Counted from the first letter of the stretch, positions 17,522 to 27,404 are shown. The stretch is DNA of 64,000 nt from Psychrobacillus sp042885655 (GCF_042885655.1 NZ_JBHVRO010000003.1:124001-188000); one strand, 5' to 3'. The notes: generated by a model from the sequence alone, not told the origin. A program made the numbers and translations.

Positions 17522-17548
17522 AAAACTCATATGTTTTTCACGGTTTTT
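17512..17548. terminator. Bidirectional terminator
   Basis: AAAACCGTGAAAAACT and a matching AGTTTTTCACGGTTTT-like arm (ATGTTTTTCACGGTTTT) form a long stem with T-tracts on both strands, between convergent genes. Confidence 0.85.
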
Positions 17549-19569
17549 GTTTCTTTATTTAATAGTGATTCTATTTCACTTGCTGAAATAGGTTTGCTCA
17601 CATAATATCCTTGAATCGAATCACAACCCATTTGCATTAATAGCGTGAATTGATCTTCCGTTTCAACTCCCTCTGCTACTACTCTAATATTCAAGGAGTG
17701 TCCAAATTGTATTAAACCTTTAACTAGACTTTGTAACTTTTCTTGTTGCAACAGGGAGCTAATAAACGATTTATCCACTTTTAATTGGCTGATGGGCAAA
17801 AGTTGTAAATATCTTAAAGATGCGTAGCCAGTGCCAAAATCATCTAGCACAAATGACACACCATCCGCCTGCAACGTTTGCATTTGTTGGATAATTGATT
17901 TCTCTGCTTCTGCTTCTAATGCGAATTTTTCTGTAATTTCTATTATTAAAGTATCTGGCGAACAATTATACTTTTGTAACATTTTACGTATTGTTTTAAC
18001 CATATTTTTATCTCGAAATTCTCGTATAGATGAGTTGAAGCTTACTTTAATAGGAAAGCCTTTGCTTTGCCAAACAGATGCCTGCTCACAACACTTTTCT
18101 AGCATAAAATTACCTATCTCATTAATCAATCCAGTTTCTTCGGCTATCGGAATTAGCTCTTCTGGAGAAACTACACCTAGTACTTCATCTTCCCAACGAA
18201 CGAGAGCTTCAACAGAAGTGATTTTGCCTGTTTGTACATCTTTTTGTGGTAAGTACATTACATGAAGATCCTGATGATTTAAAGCTTCTAATAATCGTTT
18301 TTCAATTTGTATCGTTCGACTGAGTCTATTTTGATCAGATTGAGAAAGACTTACAATAGAGCCGCCACCACCTTGCTTAACCTTCTGAATAGTGGCATTT
18401 GAAGCCTTTATTAAGTGAATATAGGATTGTTGATCTTCTGGATACTTAGTAATTGCCCCACTAATTGTAATTGGAACGATCTTGTTATTTAAATAAATTG
18501 GATGCTGCTTTAAATAATTCGTAAACCCTTGAATATACCAATCACTTAAAGGAGTCAGAAGGGCAAATTCATCCCTACCAATTCGAGCTATGGTTGTCTC
18601 TTCAAAATAAACTTTTAATCTTTTAGTAAATTCAATTAATAATTCGGCTTCCGTTTGATCATTGAATATTTCTTTCAATGTATAAAACTGATCGATTGTA
18701 AAAAAAACAAAAGAAAAGTTCCTTTTTTCTTCAATATATTCTTGTACGACGCCTTCTAAGCGGTGTCTGCTCATAAGTCCTGTTTCCATATCCACATAAG
18801 CTATTTGTTCTAGACGGGACTGAAATAATTTCTTTTCCGTAATTTCCTCTTCCAATAGTAAATAATAGAGCGTATGATTCTTTTTATCAGTTACAGGAAT
18901 GGCAAGTAGATTTACCCAGTAATTTGTTCCGTCTTTTGTAGTTTTCTCCACTGCACCATGGAATCTTTCGCCTCTATTAAGTACATTCATAATATTGTCA
19001 GCTATTTTTGTATTGTCAGGTGTATTAGGGAATAGCTGCCAGAAAGATTTTCCTAAGATTCTTTTCGGGGTCCAGTTACTTTTCTTTAAAAAATGTGTAT
19101 TCGCATGTGTAATTAAACCTTCTTTATCTAAATAAAGTATCATAAATGATTCGGATAGATTTTTTTTCAATAACTGTAACTCTAAAAATGAAGATGCTTC
19201 TGAATTAGAAATATAATCGGTTTCAATAACAAATAAAACATAACGGTCATGCTCGAAAGTAAATGATTTTGCTAAAAGAGAAGCCATGGATTGTTCACCG
19301 TTTGAATGATTAAGTAGGACGGAATCATATCGAATAGGCTCCACATTATGTAATTGGTTTTCTAATATGGAAGAAAAATGTCCTTGTAGACTATTATCAA
19401 ACAAAGGGGGATGCTCTGATTTTGCATCATCAAAGGTATATCCGAAATGTTTTTCAGCTTCCCTACTCCACCAGACAATATTCCCTTCTTTATTTGTTAA
19501 AAAAGTAGGATAAGGTAAATGGCTGAAAATAGTACTACATGAATCTAGTAATGCTTCAATAGAATGCAT
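17527..19569 (-). CDS. PAS-PAS-GGDEF-EAL c-di-GMP phosphodiesterase-type signalling protein
   Basis: About 680 residues, no membrane segment. Two PAS-like regions (about 10-120 and 130-255) precede a GGDEF domain whose signature reads RIGRDEFALL (about 330), so the first catalytic Gly pair is broken and cyclase activity is unlikely. The EAL domain is complete: SVEALVRW (about 453), NSSIREF, IIEITEKFA, LDDFGTGYASLRYL (about 575), LKVDKSFI, VAEGVET and IQGYYVSKP. It therefore probably hydrolyses c-di-GMP under PAS control, with the GGDEF as a regulatory module. The start MHSIEALL follows GAAAGGGGTCATAGAG; upstream in-frame ATGs are weaker. Monocistronic. Confidence 0.88.
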   Translation of the reverse strand: MHSIEALLDSCSTIFSHLPYPTFLTNKEGNIVWWSREAEKHFGYTFDDAKSEHPPLFDNSLQGHFSSILENQLHNVEPIRYDSVLLNHSNGEQSMASLLAKSFTFEHDRYVLFVIETDYISNSEASSFLELQLLKKNLSESFMILYLDKEGLITHANTHFLKKSNWTPKRILGKSFWQLFPNTPDNTKIADNIMNVLNRGERFHGAVEKTTKDGTNYWVNLLAIPVTDKKNHTLYYLLLEEEITEKKLFQSRLEQIAYVDMETGLMSRHRLEGVVQEYIEEKRNFSFVFFTIDQFYTLKEIFNDQTEAELLIEFTKRLKVYFEETTIARIGRDEFALLTPLSDWYIQGFTNYLKQHPIYLNNKIVPITISGAITKYPEDQQSYIHLIKASNATIQKVKQGGGGSIVSLSQSDQNRLSRTIQIEKRLLEALNHQDLHVMYLPQKDVQTGKITSVEALVRWEDEVLGVVSPEELIPIAEETGLINEIGNFMLEKCCEQASVWQSKGFPIKVSFNSSIREFRDKNMVKTIRKMLQKYNCSPDTLIIEITEKFALEAEAEKSIIQQMQTLQADGVSFVLDDFGTGYASLRYLQLLPISQLKVDKSFISSLLQQEKLQSLVKGLIQFGHSLNIRVVAEGVETEDQFTLLMQMGCDSIQGYYVSKPISASEIESLLNKETKTVKNI

Positions 19570-19770
19570 CTCTATGACCCCTTTCATTATTATTCTATTA
19601 ATTATATAGAATAGAGAGAATTTAGTCATTACAATAGAACAATATATTCACTTTTTTAATGTTGATAGATATAAATATCTATCATTATTAGTGTTAACAA
19701 GGTCTTTTTTACGTTGAATTACATAGTAATTAAGTTAAAATTAGAACAATGAGAATGAGGTGAATATAAA

Positions 19771-20697
19771 GTGGAACGCTGGAAAGGTATTATACTAATA
19801 ATAGTTGGTGCTATGCTTTGGGGTGCATCTGGCCCAATGATGGAATGGGTATTAAAAAATAGTGGATTAACAATTCCATTTTTTTTAACAATCCGTTTAA
19901 CGATCGCTGGTATATGCATATTAGTTTTTATGAAGTTGAGTGGAAAGAAGATTTTTACTATTTGGAAAGAACCAAGTTGGTGGAGGCAACTAATTGTCTT
20001 TGGAGTTTTTGGGATGTTAGGGGCACAATATACATTTGTAGCTACAATTGAAGCAAGTAATGCATCTATTGCGACGTTATTACAATTTCTAGGTCCTATC
20101 TATATTATTTTGTATGTATCATGGAGAAACAAGGCGTTCCCACCTAAATATCAAGTAATCGGTATCATTGGCACACTCATTGGTCTGTTTTTCTTATTGA
20201 CGAATGCTAGAATAGACGAGTTATTGATAAGTACTAGAGCTTTGCTATGGGGTTTGTGTGTTGGTATTACGTTTGCAATCTATACAGTCTATCCAGCTAA
20301 ACTTATGAAAGAATGGGGAGTACTAATTGTTGTTGGATGGGGAATGTTAGTCGGTGGTGTAGTTTTAGCTATAGTTACTCAGTCTTGGCGAACAAATGAA
20401 TGGAGTAACTTGATGGAGTTCCCAGTGAATTTGATGATTGCTGCCGTTATTCTAATCGGTACAATTGCATTTGTGCTCTTTTTATCAAGTATGAAATACA
20501 TAACTGCTGTAGAAACAAGTATTCTTTCTAGTATGGAACCTTTAACAGCAATGGTTATTTCAGTGATTTGGTTTGGACAAATACTTGGAGCGTGGCAATA
20601 CTTTGGGGTAATTGTTATGCTAGCTTTTGTAACATGGCTTTCCATTGCGGGAGAGATTAAGTGGAAAAAGATAATAGTTCTGAAACAAAAAAAATAA
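19771..20697 (+). CDS. EamA/DMT-family transporter
   Basis: 308 residues with about ten hydrophobic helices in two EamA repeats: the first begins GIILIIVGAMLWGASGPMME, the second ALLWGLCVGITFAIYTVYPA and contains SILSSMEPLTAMVISVIWFGQ, the usual EamA second-repeat text. DMT permeases export amino acids or metabolites across the cytoplasmic membrane; the substrate cannot be read. GTG start with GAATGAGGTGAATATAAA upstream. Monocistronic, with a strong terminator. Confidence 0.88.
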   Translation: MERWKGIILIIVGAMLWGASGPMMEWVLKNSGLTIPFFLTIRLTIAGICILVFMKLSGKKIFTIWKEPSWWRQLIVFGVFGMLGAQYTFVATIEASNASIATLLQFLGPIYIILYVSWRNKAFPPKYQVIGIIGTLIGLFFLLTNARIDELLISTRALLWGLCVGITFAIYTVYPAKLMKEWGVLIVVGWGMLVGGVVLAIVTQSWRTNEWSNLMEFPVNLMIAAVILIGTIAFVLFLSSMKYITAVETSILSSMEPLTAMVISVIWFGQILGAWQYFGVIVMLAFVTWLSIAGEIKWKKIIVLKQKK

Positions 20698-20749
20698 TAG
20701 TAATTTGAATAATTATTGATGAATTAATAGATTAGCTCTGTTTAAAGAT

Positions 20750-20788
20750 AAAAGGTTTCGTGAATGTCAAAACTCACGAAACCTTTTG
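20750..20788 (+). terminator. Terminator after EamA gene
   Basis: AAAAGGTTTCGTGA and TCACGAAACCTTTT form a perfect 14-bp stem around a 10-base loop. Confidence 0.9.
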
Positions 20789-20799
20789 ATTTTTAAAAA

Positions 20800-21000
20800 T
20801 AAGAAAGTATATTAATTTTTATGCCATGAACAGGTTGATTTTCGCTGCAGGTGGACGCTTTCTGAGGGGCAAGCATCAAGCTCTTGCGGGTAAGAGGAGT
20901 AATCGAGAACCAACAGGAGCGGAGCGACGAGGATACTCGATTCTTCGCCCGCGGAAAGCGAGCGGTAGCTTCGGAAAATAACTGGATGAAATTCTTTATA
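20800..21000. repeat. Dispersed GC-rich intergenic repeat
   Basis: In the 470-base gap before the ABC exporter. The head AAGAAAGTATATTAATTTTT and ATGCCATGAACAGGTTG matches the head of the element at 14.42 kb. It is followed by a GC-rich body with GGAGCGGAGCGACGAGG and CCCGCGGAAAGCGAGCGG, which is related to the repeats at 6.9 and 31.4 kb. No gene is visible here. Confidence 0.6.
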
Positions 21001-21167
21001 CATGAAAAGCGAATATCTTTTTCCGTTCTCAATTTTTTCAAATTTTCTACAGAATGAGATGATTCAAACAATAGATCATCTTTTTCTATAAGTTCAGAGT
21101 AACTTATGGCATAATAAGTTTAACAATAATTAATTCGAGTTACGAAGAATCTAGGGGTGTTATAAAC

Positions 21168-22904
21168 GTGAAAACAGTTTTTGCTTATTTATCACCATAT
21201 AAACGGCTTGTCATTATAGCATTATTATTTATGCTTATTGAACTTTCCGTAGAGTTAATTCAGCCATTATTGATAGCAACTATTATCGATGATGGAATTT
21301 TGGCAAAAAGCCAGCGAACGATTATTTTTTGGGGAAGTATTATGCTTGGCTGTTCTGTGATTGCATTTTTAGCAGGGGTTATTAATACATATATCGCTTC
21401 GCATGTTGTACAAAGCTATGGATATGATATACGCCAAGTACTTTTTAAAAAAATCCAATCGTTTACGATGGCAACTTTTCTAAAGTTTCCTTCCGCAAGT
21501 TTAATCACAAGATTAACAAATGATGTAACAATAACACAAAACTTATTTTTCATGGGACTTCGCATTATGTTACGAGCTCCGTTAGTAGTTGTTGGAAGTA
21601 TTATCATGTCTTTTTTTGTAAATGCATATTTAGCATTGTTTTTAGTAATTGGTGCACCTTTTTTAGTCATTTTTCTATACTTTATGAGTAGAAAAGGGAT
21701 GAAGCTTTTTGCTAAAGTACAAAAAAGTGTAGACCGAGTAACTAGAAAAGTACAAGAAAACTTGCAGGCGGTTCGCTTAATAAAAGCGTATTTACGTGGT
21801 AACTTTGAGTCAAGCAGATTTGCTGGAGTCGCGGATGTATTGAAAATCGATAATGTGAAGGCATTTAGAATTATGGAGTTAATATTACCTGTTCTTCTAT
21901 TTGTGATGAACGTAAGTTTAATGGCGGTACTCTGGTTTGGTGCTAAGGAAATACAAGCTGGAGGAGCACAAATGGGGCAACTTGTGGCAATTGTTAATTA
22001 TGCAATGCGTATGACAGGTGCTTTTTCAATGTTTTCCTTTATCATCGTCTTTTTCTCTCGAGCAAAAGCTTCTGCTGAGCGTATGGAGGAAGTATTGATA
22101 GTAGAAGAGGGGATAGAAGAAATAAATACAAATACAGCAGGTACTATTCCTAGAGTGGGTGAAATTGAGTTTCAACATGTTTCATTTCAATATCCATCAA
22201 CAGATGCACCAGTTTTAAAGGATATATCCTTTATTGTTAAACCTGGTTCGAAACTCGCTATAATGGGTGCGACAGGTTCAGGGAAATCTACACTGCTTAA
22301 CTTAATCCCGCGATTCTTTGATGCAACAGAGGGTAACATTTTCATAGACGGGGTTGAAGTAAAGGATTGGCCATTAAAAGAACTTAGACAAGTGATAGGA
22401 CTTGTGCCACAGCAATCCATCCTTTTTACAGGTAGTATTGAAGAAAATTTAGGCTGGGGTGACTCTACCGCAACGGAAGAATTATTAAAAGAAGCTGCTA
22501 AGCAAGCGCAAATACACAATTCTATTGAGCAATTCCCAGATCAATATGATACAAGGGTTGGCCAAAAAGGTGTTAATTTATCGGGTGGACAAAAGCAAAG
22601 GCTATCAATTGCGCGAGCATTAGTTCGTAAGCCAGAGATTTTATTGTTAGATGATAGTACGAGTGCGCTAGATGTTTCTACAGAAAATGCATTATGGGAA
22701 GCGTTAGAAAATGAACAGGCAACGATGCTTGTCGTTACACAAAAAATTAGAACTGCTAAGGGAGCGGACCAAATTCTTTTACTGGAAGAAGGGGAAGTTT
22801 CCGCTTATGGCACGCACGATGAGTTGATGGAGAGCTCTTATTTGTATAGAGAAATCGCAGAATCACAGCAGGAGGGACACCATCATGTTGAACTTCATTC
22901 GTAA
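21168..22904 (+). CDS. Heterodimeric ABC exporter, degenerate-site subunit (YfiB-like)
   Basis: 578 residues: six-helix exporter domain (about 1-310) fused to a nucleotide-binding domain. Walker A GATGSGKST (about 366) and signature LSGGQKQR (about 470) are intact, but Walker B reads LLLDDSTSALD with Asp in place of the catalytic Glu (about 496), and the H-loop His is replaced by Gln (VVTQKI, about 522). This is the non-hydrolysing half typical of heterodimeric exporters. The partner overlaps it by 20 bases. Size and pairing fit B. subtilis YfiB/YfiC. GTG start after AGGGGTGTTATAAAC. Substrate unknown, probably drugs or lipophilic compounds. Confidence 0.87.
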   Translation: MKTVFAYLSPYKRLVIIALLFMLIELSVELIQPLLIATIIDDGILAKSQRTIIFWGSIMLGCSVIAFLAGVINTYIASHVVQSYGYDIRQVLFKKIQSFTMATFLKFPSASLITRLTNDVTITQNLFFMGLRIMLRAPLVVVGSIIMSFFVNAYLALFLVIGAPFLVIFLYFMSRKGMKLFAKVQKSVDRVTRKVQENLQAVRLIKAYLRGNFESSRFAGVADVLKIDNVKAFRIMELILPVLLFVMNVSLMAVLWFGAKEIQAGGAQMGQLVAIVNYAMRMTGAFSMFSFIIVFFSRAKASAERMEEVLIVEEGIEEINTNTAGTIPRVGEIEFQHVSFQYPSTDAPVLKDISFIVKPGSKLAIMGATGSGKSTLLNLIPRFFDATEGNIFIDGVEVKDWPLKELRQVIGLVPQQSILFTGSIEENLGWGDSTATEELLKEAAKQAQIHNSIEQFPDQYDTRVGQKGVNLSGGQKQRLSIARALVRKPEILLLDDSTSALDVSTENALWEALENEQATMLVVTQKIRTAKGADQILLLEEGEVSAYGTHDELMESSYLYREIAESQQEGHHHVELHS

Positions 22905-24708
22905 ACCTTTTGGATATGAACCTATCGTAACAAAGAACGACTTAAAGAAAAGTACTAAGAAGAAAGTGGAAAAAGCCTCTGACTGGAAAGGGGTACTTGC
23001 ACGTATTTGGAAATTAGTAGACGAGCAACGACTGTTATTAATCATTGTTCTATTATTAGTAGTTGTAAGTTCTGCGTTATCCCTACTTGGTCCTTATATG
23101 ATTGGAATAATAATTGACAATTATATTACGAAAGAACAATTTGCAGGGCTGTTGAATATGATCGGGATACTAGTAGTGGTATATGTTTTTTTGTCGGTTT
23201 CAATGTATTTACAAAGTTATTGGATGATAGGAATATCGCAACAGACAATTTATCGCTTGAGAACTGGTCTATTTAATAAACTTCAAAAACTACCCGTAGC
23301 TTTCTTTGATAAAAGACAGCACGGCGAACTAATGAGTAGGATGACTAATGATATTGAAAACGTCAGTCAAACGTTGAATTCATCATTTATACAAGTATTT
23401 TCAAGTATATTAACGTTAGTTGGGACCACTGTAGTAATGCTTCTTTTAAGTCCATTATTGACGGCTATCACGCTTATAATTGTTCCTTTTATGTATTTTG
23501 CAATGCGTTGGATTACGAGACGAACGTCGAAATTGTTTAAGGAGCAGCAGCAAGCGGTAGGTGAACTAAATGGCATGATTGAAGAAACAATCTCTGGTCA
23601 AAGAATAGTTAAGGCTTTCTCTCAAGAGAGTCGTATGTTGGAAGAGTTTTCAGTAAAAAGTGAACGGCTAAAAAGAACGGGATTTTGGGCACTCATATAC
23701 TCGGGTTTTATTCCCAAAGTAATGAACTTGCTAAATAATGTGAGCTTTACCCTAGTCGCAGCTGCAGGCGGTGTGTTGGCGTATTATGGTAAGGTATCGA
23801 TTGGGGAAATTGTGATATTCACAGAATATGCACGTCAGTTTACTCGACCTCTAAATGATTTAGCAAACCAATTCAATACTGTACTTTCTGCGATCGCAGG
23901 GGCAGAGCGTGTTTTTGCTATTATGGATGAAACAATAGAGATAGACGAAGCAATAGATAACAAAGACTATATACTAAAAGGAAATGTCACGTTTGAGGAT
24001 GTAACATTTAAATACAATGAAGAAGAGGAAAGTCCAACCATTCAGCATGTTTCATTCCATGTAGAAGCTGGGAAAACCGCCGCTTTAGTCGGTGCAACTG
24101 GTGCAGGGAAAACAACTATAATGCAACTGCTTGCCCGTTTTTATGAAGTAAATGAAGGTCGTATATTAATTGACGGTATACCAATGGATAACTTGCCGAG
24201 AAATACATTAAGAAGTCAAACAGCGTTCGTATTACAGGATCCTTTTCTCTTTGAAATGACTGTTAGAGAGAATATACGTTATGGGAAATTAAATGCAACA
24301 GATGACGAGGTGTTATATGCTGCGAAAGAAGCAAATGCTCATGACTTTATTATGAAGCTACCTAACGGATATGATACAGTATTAACAGCTGATGGAGGAG
24401 AAATTAGCCAAGGGCAAAAGCAGTTATTATCGATTGCACGAGCACTAGTAGCAGATCCTGCACTTCTTTTACTAGATGAGGCAACGTCTAGTATTGATAC
24501 GGTCACAGAACTGAAAATTCAAGAAGCACTCGAACGATTAATGGAAGGTAGAACAAGCTTTGTTATTGCCCATCGATTAAATACTGTTCGTAAAGCGGAC
24601 CTTGTCTTCGTAATGGAGAATGGAAAACTTATCGAATCTGGTTCACAAGAAGCTTTATTAAAACAAAAAGGTCGATATTTTAAAATGATGACGAATGCGA
24701 AGGTTTAA
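22885..24708 (+). CDS. Heterodimeric ABC exporter, catalytic subunit (YfiC-like)
   Basis: 607 residues with a Lys-rich N-terminal extension (about 1-35), a six-helix exporter domain and an NBD. Walker A is GATGAGKTT (about 403), Walker B LLLDEATSSID with the catalytic Glu (about 530) and H-loop VIAHRL (about 560). Its signature motif is changed to ISQGQKQ (about 506). With the partner's intact LSGGQ it forms the one active ATP site, while its own altered signature completes the degenerate site. Translation is coupled to the upstream subunit by overlap; an AGCAGGAGGGACACCATC ribosome site lies inside the preceding gene. Confidence 0.88.
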   Translation: MLNFIRKPFGYEPIVTKNDLKKSTKKKVEKASDWKGVLARIWKLVDEQRLLLIIVLLLVVVSSALSLLGPYMIGIIIDNYITKEQFAGLLNMIGILVVVYVFLSVSMYLQSYWMIGISQQTIYRLRTGLFNKLQKLPVAFFDKRQHGELMSRMTNDIENVSQTLNSSFIQVFSSILTLVGTTVVMLLLSPLLTAITLIIVPFMYFAMRWITRRTSKLFKEQQQAVGELNGMIEETISGQRIVKAFSQESRMLEEFSVKSERLKRTGFWALIYSGFIPKVMNLLNNVSFTLVAAAGGVLAYYGKVSIGEIVIFTEYARQFTRPLNDLANQFNTVLSAIAGAERVFAIMDETIEIDEAIDNKDYILKGNVTFEDVTFKYNEEEESPTIQHVSFHVEAGKTAALVGATGAGKTTIMQLLARFYEVNEGRILIDGIPMDNLPRNTLRSQTAFVLQDPFLFEMTVRENIRYGKLNATDDEVLYAAKEANAHDFIMKLPNGYDTVLTADGGEISQGQKQLLSIARALVADPALLLLDEATSSIDTVTELKIQEALERLMEGRTSFVIAHRLNTVRKADLVFVMENGKLIESGSQEALLKQKGRYFKMMTNAKV

Positions 24709-24717
24709 GGAGGATTT

Positions 24718-25584
24718 ATGCATATTTCTTATATGACAGTTTCAATTCCATTAGATGTAGATACAATGAATGAAATAAAAGGATTAATGCAAGAAACATT
24801 ATTAGGGGACAAAGCAAATTACACATCACTACTAAGTGTCGATGAACTTACCGATTATTATTTAAAAGGATTTTGTGTATTAGCATACGAGGATGAAACA
24901 GATAAACTAGTTGGAGTATTAACTGCTATTGATCGAATTGCTACATTAGATTTTGAATGGAGTTCGGTTGTATCGCCAAACGTTCGCAAGCAAGGTATTG
25001 GTGAACAGCTAGTGAAGGAGCTTGAAAAAAATTTAAAGCTTAGAGGAGCGGAAACAGATCTAGCGTTGGTACATGAAAATTCGGAAGCGGGTCAACAGTT
25101 ATTAAAGAAATTTGGCTATGTACATGACTTTTCTGAAATAACAATGTACTCAAATGCAGAGGCAAATGATACTTTCGATAAAGTAGAAATCGTCCCATAT
25201 AATGGACAGGATACAGAGTTGATTGAGGTGTTAGTAAGCGCATTTGGCGACACAGAAGAGGAAGCCAGAGAGATGATCGCCTTTAATACGGAAACTCCCA
25301 ATCGAAGACTAATAGTTGTTAAGGTAGACAATGAAGTTGTAGGTACTGTTGCTATCGTGGATGATTCCGATAAATTATGGGTAACCGGACTTGCTGTGCA
25401 TAAGAAAGCACAAGGCCGTGGAATTGCAACTAGTCTATTAAATTGGTCAAAAAATGAAGCACATCATTTAGGCAAGACGGATGTTTATCTAGATGTGGAA
25501 ACAGACAATGAAAATGCATTATCTGTTTATAAAAAAGCAGGATTTAGGAAGAACAATCATACGAAATTTTATAGAAAGGGATGA
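24718..25584 (+). CDS. Tandem GNAT acetyltransferase
   Basis: 288 residues with two GNAT folds. The first (about 1-140) keeps VSPNVRKQGIGEQLVKEL, the second (about 155-288) has VTGLAVHKKAQGRGIATSLL and a C-terminal YLDVETDNENALSVYKKAGF, the acetyl-CoA binding motifs. Tandem GNATs usually keep one active domain, here probably the C-terminal one. Acetyl acceptor unknown. It starts 9 bases after the ABC exporter with AAGGAGGATTT, so it belongs to that operon and might modify the exported compound; this link is inferred. Confidence 0.85.
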   Translation: MHISYMTVSIPLDVDTMNEIKGLMQETLLGDKANYTSLLSVDELTDYYLKGFCVLAYEDETDKLVGVLTAIDRIATLDFEWSSVVSPNVRKQGIGEQLVKELEKNLKLRGAETDLALVHENSEAGQQLLKKFGYVHDFSEITMYSNAEANDTFDKVEIVPYNGQDTELIEVLVSAFGDTEEEAREMIAFNTETPNRRLIVVKVDNEVVGTVAIVDDSDKLWVTGLAVHKKAQGRGIATSLLNWSKNEAHHLGKTDVYLDVETDNENALSVYKKAGFRKNNHTKFYRKG

Positions 25585-25603
25585 CCCGTTTTGGTCATCC
25601 TTT
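25576..25603 (+). terminator. Terminator of ABC-GNAT operon
   Basis: GGGATGACC and GGTCATCC pair around a 6-base loop, followed by TTTTC; the stem includes the stop codon. Confidence 0.82.
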
Positions 25604-25645
25604 TCACTATTTTAATGGGTAAACTAATGTTGGGAAAAAGTGCAA

Positions 25646-26839
25646 TCAATTAGCGCTAACAAAAGCAGGAAGGGGATCTTCTATTAAAGACCAATTCATT
25701 TTCATTTCCTCTTCTGTTAATAAGCACTCATCTAATGCTGTCACTATTTCTTCTTTGTTCATATCCATCCCGATAAATACAATCTCCGTCTGACGGTCCC
25801 CGTGTTCATTGTCCCATCTATTTGAAACAGAACAATCTTCTTCAAAAATTTGTTGCTGCTGTTCTTTAGGAAGTGAAGCAATCCAATATCCAGCACCTTG
25901 AAACTGAATGGAAGAACCAGCTTGAGATATTAATCCAGCCATTTCATTTCTTGTAGGTAACCAAAAGAAGCCTTTGGAACGGACAATTTCTTGTGGAAAT
26001 TTTCTTAACCATTGTTCCCATCTTGTTGGATGAAATGGGCGTTCTCTTTTATAAACAAACGAACTAATGCCATATTCCTCTGTCTCTGGGGTATGTTCTT
26101 CATTCAATTCTTTTATCCATCCAGCACCACTAGAAGCTCTTTCGAAGTCAAATAATTGACGATTAAGTAGGACAGAAGTATCTATTTTTCCATTTTCAAC
26201 TGTATGAATCTCCGCGTCTGGATTCATTTTTCGCAAGAACGCTTGAAAAGCTTCTACATAGTCAGGTGTTACCAAATCTGTTTTAGAAACAATTAGAATA
26301 TCTGCAAACTCAATTTGGTCAATTAGTAAGTCGGAAACGTCTCTTTGATCATACTCATCATCTGTTTGTTTACGTTCAAGCAATGTCTCCCCACTTTCGT
26401 AATCTGTCCAAAAGCGAAATGCATCTATTACCGTAATCATGGCATCTAATCGGCAATATTTAGATAAATCAATCCCTACTTCATCATCTATATATGTAAA
26501 AGTTTGAGCAACAGGAATAGGCTCGGAAATTCCAGTCGATTCGATGACGATATAATCGATGTCACCTTGTTTTGCCAACTTTTCTACTTCAATCATTAAA
26601 TCTTCACGTAATGTGCAGCAAATACAGCCGTTTGTTAACTCAACAAGTTTTTCTTCTGTTCTGGAAAAACCGCCACCTTGAATTAGCTGGGAATCTATAT
26701 TAATTTCACTCATATCATTTACGATGACAGCTATTTTCTTTCCTTCTTTATTCGAGAGCAAATGATTTAATACGGTCGTCTTCCCAGCACCAAGGTATCC
26801 ACTTAGTACAGTAACAGGAATTTGAGTTGTTAATTGCAT
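25646..26839 (-). CDS. CobW/COG0523 family zinc-associated GTPase (YciC/ZagA-like)
   Basis: 397 residues. N-terminal GTPase domain with Walker A GYLGAGKTT (14-22), the metal-binding CxCC motif GCICC (72-75), ESTGISEP, and SKTDLV for guanine recognition; C-terminal CobW_C domain from about residue 245. The family delivers zinc or other metals to client proteins. A Zur box lies in the promoter, so the gene should be switched on by zinc starvation, as for B. subtilis yciC (ZagA). ATG after AAAGGAGAAATAGT. Monocistronic. Family firm, zinc role supported by the Zur box. Confidence 0.92.
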   Translation of the reverse strand: MQLTTQIPVTVLSGYLGAGKTTVLNHLLSNKEGKKIAVIVNDMSEINIDSQLIQGGGFSRTEEKLVELTNGCICCTLREDLMIEVEKLAKQGDIDYIVIESTGISEPIPVAQTFTYIDDEVGIDLSKYCRLDAMITVIDAFRFWTDYESGETLLERKQTDDEYDQRDVSDLLIDQIEFADILIVSKTDLVTPDYVEAFQAFLRKMNPDAEIHTVENGKIDTSVLLNRQLFDFERASSGAGWIKELNEEHTPETEEYGISSFVYKRERPFHPTRWEQWLRKFPQEIVRSKGFFWLPTRNEMAGLISQAGSSIQFQGAGYWIASLPKEQQQQIFEEDCSVSNRWDNEHGDRQTEIVFIGMDMNKEEIVTALDECLLTEEEMKMNWSLIEDPLPAFVSAN

Positions 26840-26857
26840 ACTATTTCTCCTTTTTTA

Positions 26858-26878
26858 AAACGTAATTATTACGATTTA
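26858..26878 (-). promoter_or_regulatory. Zur box
   Basis: AAACGTAATTATTACGATTTA read on plus; on minus it is TAAATCGTAATAATTACGTTT. The 7-1-7 core (CGTAAT-A-ATTACG) matches the B. subtilis Zur consensus TCGTAATNATTACGA with one mismatch. It lies about 20 bases before the CobW gene start. Confidence 0.88.
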
Positions 26879-27026
26879 TATATTAAACGAATGAAAAATA
26901 GAATGCAAGTAAAAAAGATGAATCTCCCTATGGGCTGATGAATCAGTGATATACAGTTAATTTAAAGGATTTAACGTATTTAAAGCGAAATAAAAATAGA
27001 TTATGTATTTAAAGGAGGCAATTGGA

Positions 27027-27404
27027 ATGACTCAACCACTTTTAATAGGTATGGAAGGTATATTTATACCAATTAGTGATCCTAAAATTTCAGCACAATG
27101 GTATGAAGATAAACTTGGTTTTAAACTAATATATATTGAAAATGAAGCAGCAGTAATGAAAATTTCAGATGTTTCTCAAACAGTAGTATGTCTTGTCCGA
27201 AGTATAAACCATCAACCAATGAAATTCCCTGAGAACAACTTTGGTGTAGGGAAATATTATAACTTTATCTCTAAAGATATTGAAGAAACCCACAAATTGT
27301 TACTTGAACGAGATGTCCAAGTAAATTCTATTGGTGGAGATGGAACTACTAAGTTTTTTACTTTTTATGATCCTGACGGAAATCCATTAGGTGTTTGTCA
27401 GTAA
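27027..27404 (+). CDS. VOC (glyoxalase/bleomycin-resistance) family protein
   Basis: 125 residues with the two beta-alpha-beta-beta-beta units of the VOC fold: GIFIPISDPKISAQWYEDKL-GFKL at the N-terminus and FYDPDGNPLGVCQ at the C-terminus, where DPDGNP is the usual turn. Such proteins bind metal or small ligands; the classical His/Glu metal set is not complete here, so enzyme activity is unclear. ATG chosen for AAAGGAGGCAATTGG upstream; the frame is open 24 bases further up. Single gene. Confidence 0.82.
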   Translation: MTQPLLIGMEGIFIPISDPKISAQWYEDKLGFKLIYIENEAAVMKISDVSQTVVCLVRSINHQPMKFPENNFGVGKYYNFISKDIEETHKLLLERDVQVNSIGGDGTTKFFTFYDPDGNPLGVCQ

